A DNA stretch of 14,445 nt from an uncultured Alphaproteobacteria bacterium (GTDB lineage Bacteria > Pseudomonadota > Alphaproteobacteria > RF32 > CAG-239), in assembly GCA_944392185.1 (NCBI GenBank), contig CALXVW010000047.1:1-14445 (forward strand). The letters are read 5' to 3'. The notes beneath the pieces are model-generated. The model had not been told where the DNA came from and searched no databases. It worked only from the letters and a program-made list of their open reading frames with translations. Of the stretch, positions 12,438-14,445 are shown in pieces. The first letter of the stretch is position 1; each line of letters begins with the position of its first letter. The position numbers were made by a program, and so were the translations under genes.

Positions 12438-14445
12438 TTATTTGTTCCACAAACGATTGCCGATATAATCTCTGACCGAAATAATTTTTGGTGTCTTATC
12501 TAAATATACGGCTATTCCATGGCTGTTAGTTAAATCAATATTTTGCTCATCCACTCTTATTTCCTGATTTTTCAAAATTTTCACTCTTTGCTTATAAAGA
12601 CAACTTTCTCTATCACAGCTCAAATCTAACCATTTTGGCGCCGTTGTTTTTCCTTGATATATTTTCTTTAGTAAAATTTCTTTGTTTTTCGGCAATGGTT
12701 GAGAGGCAGTCTTCTCAAGCCAAATTTGCTTGGTAAAATCTTTGCCCCTTACCGGCAAAATAACCAGATTATCATAATTATCCTTTATGGCTATGACCTT
12801 ACCATCCTCATTTATCAGTATATCCGGCTTATTCAAATTGACCATGCTTAATGCGCCGACGAGAATTACCAGAAGACCAAACCAGCGCCAGCGTCTTTCC
12901 CACAAGCATAGCCACAGTCCGCCTAAAACTATCAGCACTAGTCCCCACAAAGGCATTGATAAAACATCTAGCAGAGCACCTTCCATATTGCTGACATAGG
13001 CTGTTATCTCATTTACCAAACCAATGCCAAACCCCACCACTTGAAGAGAATAAGCATCCAGACCAAACGGCATTAATATCAGTGAAAACAATGTAAACGG
13101 CATGATGATAAAACCGATAATCGGACCGGCTGCCAGATTAGCCAGCAAAGAATAAACCGAAATTTGATTAAAGTGATATATCTCAAAAGGCAATACAGCA
13201 ACGCTTGCAACTAAATCTGCTATGATAATTCCTGCCAAATAAACAACCATGCTTTTAGCAAACGTTATCAATAATGATGACTTATCTTTCTTAAACCATT
13301 TGGCCAAACGTGATGCATTTTTCTCATAAAAAGCAATCAAACCTATAACTGCCGCAAATGACATCTGAAAACTGGCGCCAATCATGGCTTCCGGTGTTAT
13401 CAGCAAAACAATAAATGCCGCCCAGGCAATGGTATACATTGAAATTGCCCGACGATTGAACAAAACACCCAAAAGCACTATCAGGGTCATGATGAAAGCC
13501 CTTTGCGCCGGAATGGCCGCCCCTGAAATCAACAAATATACCGTGCTGATGATAATAGCAAAAACCGCCGCTATCTTCTTTGAATTATAACGTAACGCCA
13601 ATGGCGGATATAGTGCCAACACCAGACGAACAAAGAAAAACATTAGACCGGCTATCATACTCATGTGCAGACCTGAAATAGACAAGAAATGGGCCAGGCC
13701 GGAATCTCGGTAATGCTTTATTTGTTCCTCGCTTATGGCTCCTTGCTCTCCTGCTAAAATGGCGGCAACGATTGATGCTTCTTCTGCTGGCAAAACACTA
13801 TCCACCTTGCTGATTATCTCTTGCCGCCAATTATCTATCTTTATTTTTAGTTTATCACCTAAAGACAGTCCTTGTTGGCAATCAACCACAAAAGCTCTGC
13901 TTTCGGCATAACCGCTACCGGAAAGACCATTATAAAAATTCTTGCGATCAAACTGGTAGCCTTGCGGGAGTTGCGCTTTGGCTCTCGGTAACAAAGTTGC
14001 TACCATCTCTACACATTGACCTGCATGGTAATCACCTTCTTTTTGCCTTAATGTTATGCGGAAGCGCCCCTTTATCTTTTCCCCCTCAAAACCGGAAAGA
14101 TTATCCATTGTTAAGCGCAATTTTCCTTTTTGGCTGTGGTCAACTTTTAGGATATTGCCTTTTAGGTATAATTTTTGCTCAGGAACTTCTCCCATTTGCG
14201 AGGCGATATAAATACTACGGACTTGTACCCAGCCAAAACCTCCGATTACAAATCCTAAGACCAGTAAAATTTTTAACATCTTGAGGTGATAGCGCAAAAT
14301 TATTGCCGCTAAAATCAAACCTTCTATTATACCCAATGTCAACCACTTGGATGGCTCTTGCGGCAACAAATAATATAGTCCGATACCTATGCCAAAAAAT
14401 ACCGGAAGCCACAATTTTCTTCTTTCCGGCTCAAGATCTGCCTGG
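12438..14445 (-). CDS. comEC: ComEC/Rec2 family DNA-uptake channel protein, 5' end outside the window
   Basis: ComEC forms the inner-membrane channel that brings single-stranded DNA into the cytoplasm in natural transformation. Here an N-terminal membrane pair is followed by a DUF4131/OB-like region (about 70-190, counted from the TTG at 14414) and the Competence domain (about 205-500) with the signature LAHFLSISGLHMSMIAGLMF and many membrane helices. A soluble C-terminal region follows (about 525-658). That region keeps the outline of the metallo-beta-lactamase domain but lacks HxHxDH, as in alphaproteobacterial ComEC. The frame is open through the right edge: upstream of the TTG it reads QADLEPERRK and joins LWLPVFFGIGIG, which is the family's usual sequence. 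The TTG is therefore not the start, and the gene is truncated by the window. Confidence 0.93.
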   Translation of the reverse strand, partial: QADLEPERRKLWLPVFFGIGIGLYYLLPQEPSKWLTLGIIEGLILAAIILRYHLKMLKILLVLGFVIGGFGWVQVRSIYIASQMGEVPEQKLYLKGNILKVDHSQKGKLRLTMDNLSGFEGEKIKGRFRITLRQKEGDYHAGQCVEMVATLLPRAKAQLPQGYQFDRKNFYNGLSGSGYAESRAFVVDCQQGLSLGDKLKIKIDNWRQEIISKVDSVLPAEEASIVAAILAGEQGAISEEQIKHYRDSGLAHFLSISGLHMSMIAGLMFFFVRLVLALYPPLALRYNSKKIAAVFAIIISTVYLLISGAAIPAQRAFIMTLIVLLGVLFNRRAISMYTIAWAAFIVLLITPEAMIGASFQMSFAAVIGLIAFYEKNASRLAKWFKKDKSSLLITFAKSMVVYLAGIIIADLVASVAVLPFEIYHFNQISVYSLLANLAAGPIIGFIIMPFTLFSLILMPFGLDAYSLQVVGFGIGLVNEITAYVSNMEGALLDVLSMPLWGLVLIVLGGLWLCLWERRWRWFGLLVILVGALSMVNLNKPDILINEDGKVIAIKDNYDNLVILPVRGKDFTKQIWLEKTASQPLPKNKEILLKKIYQGKTTAPKWLDLSCDRESCLYKQRVKILKNQEIRVDEQNIDLTNSHGIAVYLDKTPKIISVRDYIGNRLWNK

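Noticed and set aside
12787..14284. + strand ORFs within comEC
   Set aside because: They are short antisense shadows of a long, family-matching minus-strand gene.

Overview
The window reads as a chromosomal stretch from an AT-rich Gram-negative bacterium. The best guess is a host-associated, uncultured-type alphaproteobacterium. This rests on the style of the ComEC protein (an N-terminal lead-in of EPERRKLWLPVFFG type and no catalytic metallo-beta-lactamase motif) and on the general gene content. It is inference: there is no rRNA, tRNA or other taxonomic marker here.

Layout. (1) 1-1336: the start of a GNAT acetyltransferase leaving the window on the minus strand, then a small HAD phosphatase gene. 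The HAD gene is flanked by two copies of a 21-bp motif (GTTARGCATCAYCAATT plus a short A-rich end), each followed at once by a hairpin terminator. A 17-bp-stem hairpin and a cryptic minus-strand reading frame lie beyond it. (2) 1337-3736: an AT-rich accessory block. It holds an Asn/Gln-rich protein broken by a frameshift in a GGGG run, a four-helix membrane protein whose C-terminal tail seems decayed, and a secreted five-cysteine protein resembling LprI/DUF1311. (3) 3766-4329: two terminators and a minus-strand orphan gene. (4) 4537-5350: a two-gene unit of GNAT acetyltransferase and MazG-like pyrophosphohydrolase, convergent with a minus-strand NSS-type sodium symporter (5438-6853). (5) 7078-8745: a YihX-like HAD phosphatase, a small P-loop kinase-like protein and a divergent TspO/MBR membrane protein. 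(6) 8828-11265: a complete ygiW-qseB-qseC operon (periplasmic OB-fold protein, response regulator, sensor kinase), preceded by a CTTAAG-N5-CTTAAG direct repeat that matches the PmrA/QseB operator type. (7) 11249-14445, all minus strand: a YbaK-type Cys-tRNA(Pro) deacylase, a divergent macro-domain protein, and ComEC/Rec2, which runs off the right edge.

How it fits together. Most of 4.5-14.4 kb is ordinary housekeeping or stress-related chromosome with compact spacing and good Shine-Dalgarno sites. The ygiW-qseBC operon looks autoregulated, and its operator lies between it and tspO, so tspO may share that control. The 0.1-4.3 kb part is the accessory region: AT-rich, orphan genes, decaying frames, many strong hairpins. 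The best candidate for something undescribed is the 1337-3736 block. Its Asn-rich linker, Cys/Gly-rich C-terminal domain and small membrane-protein neighbour give it the outline of an effector-immunity locus, but that reading is speculative.
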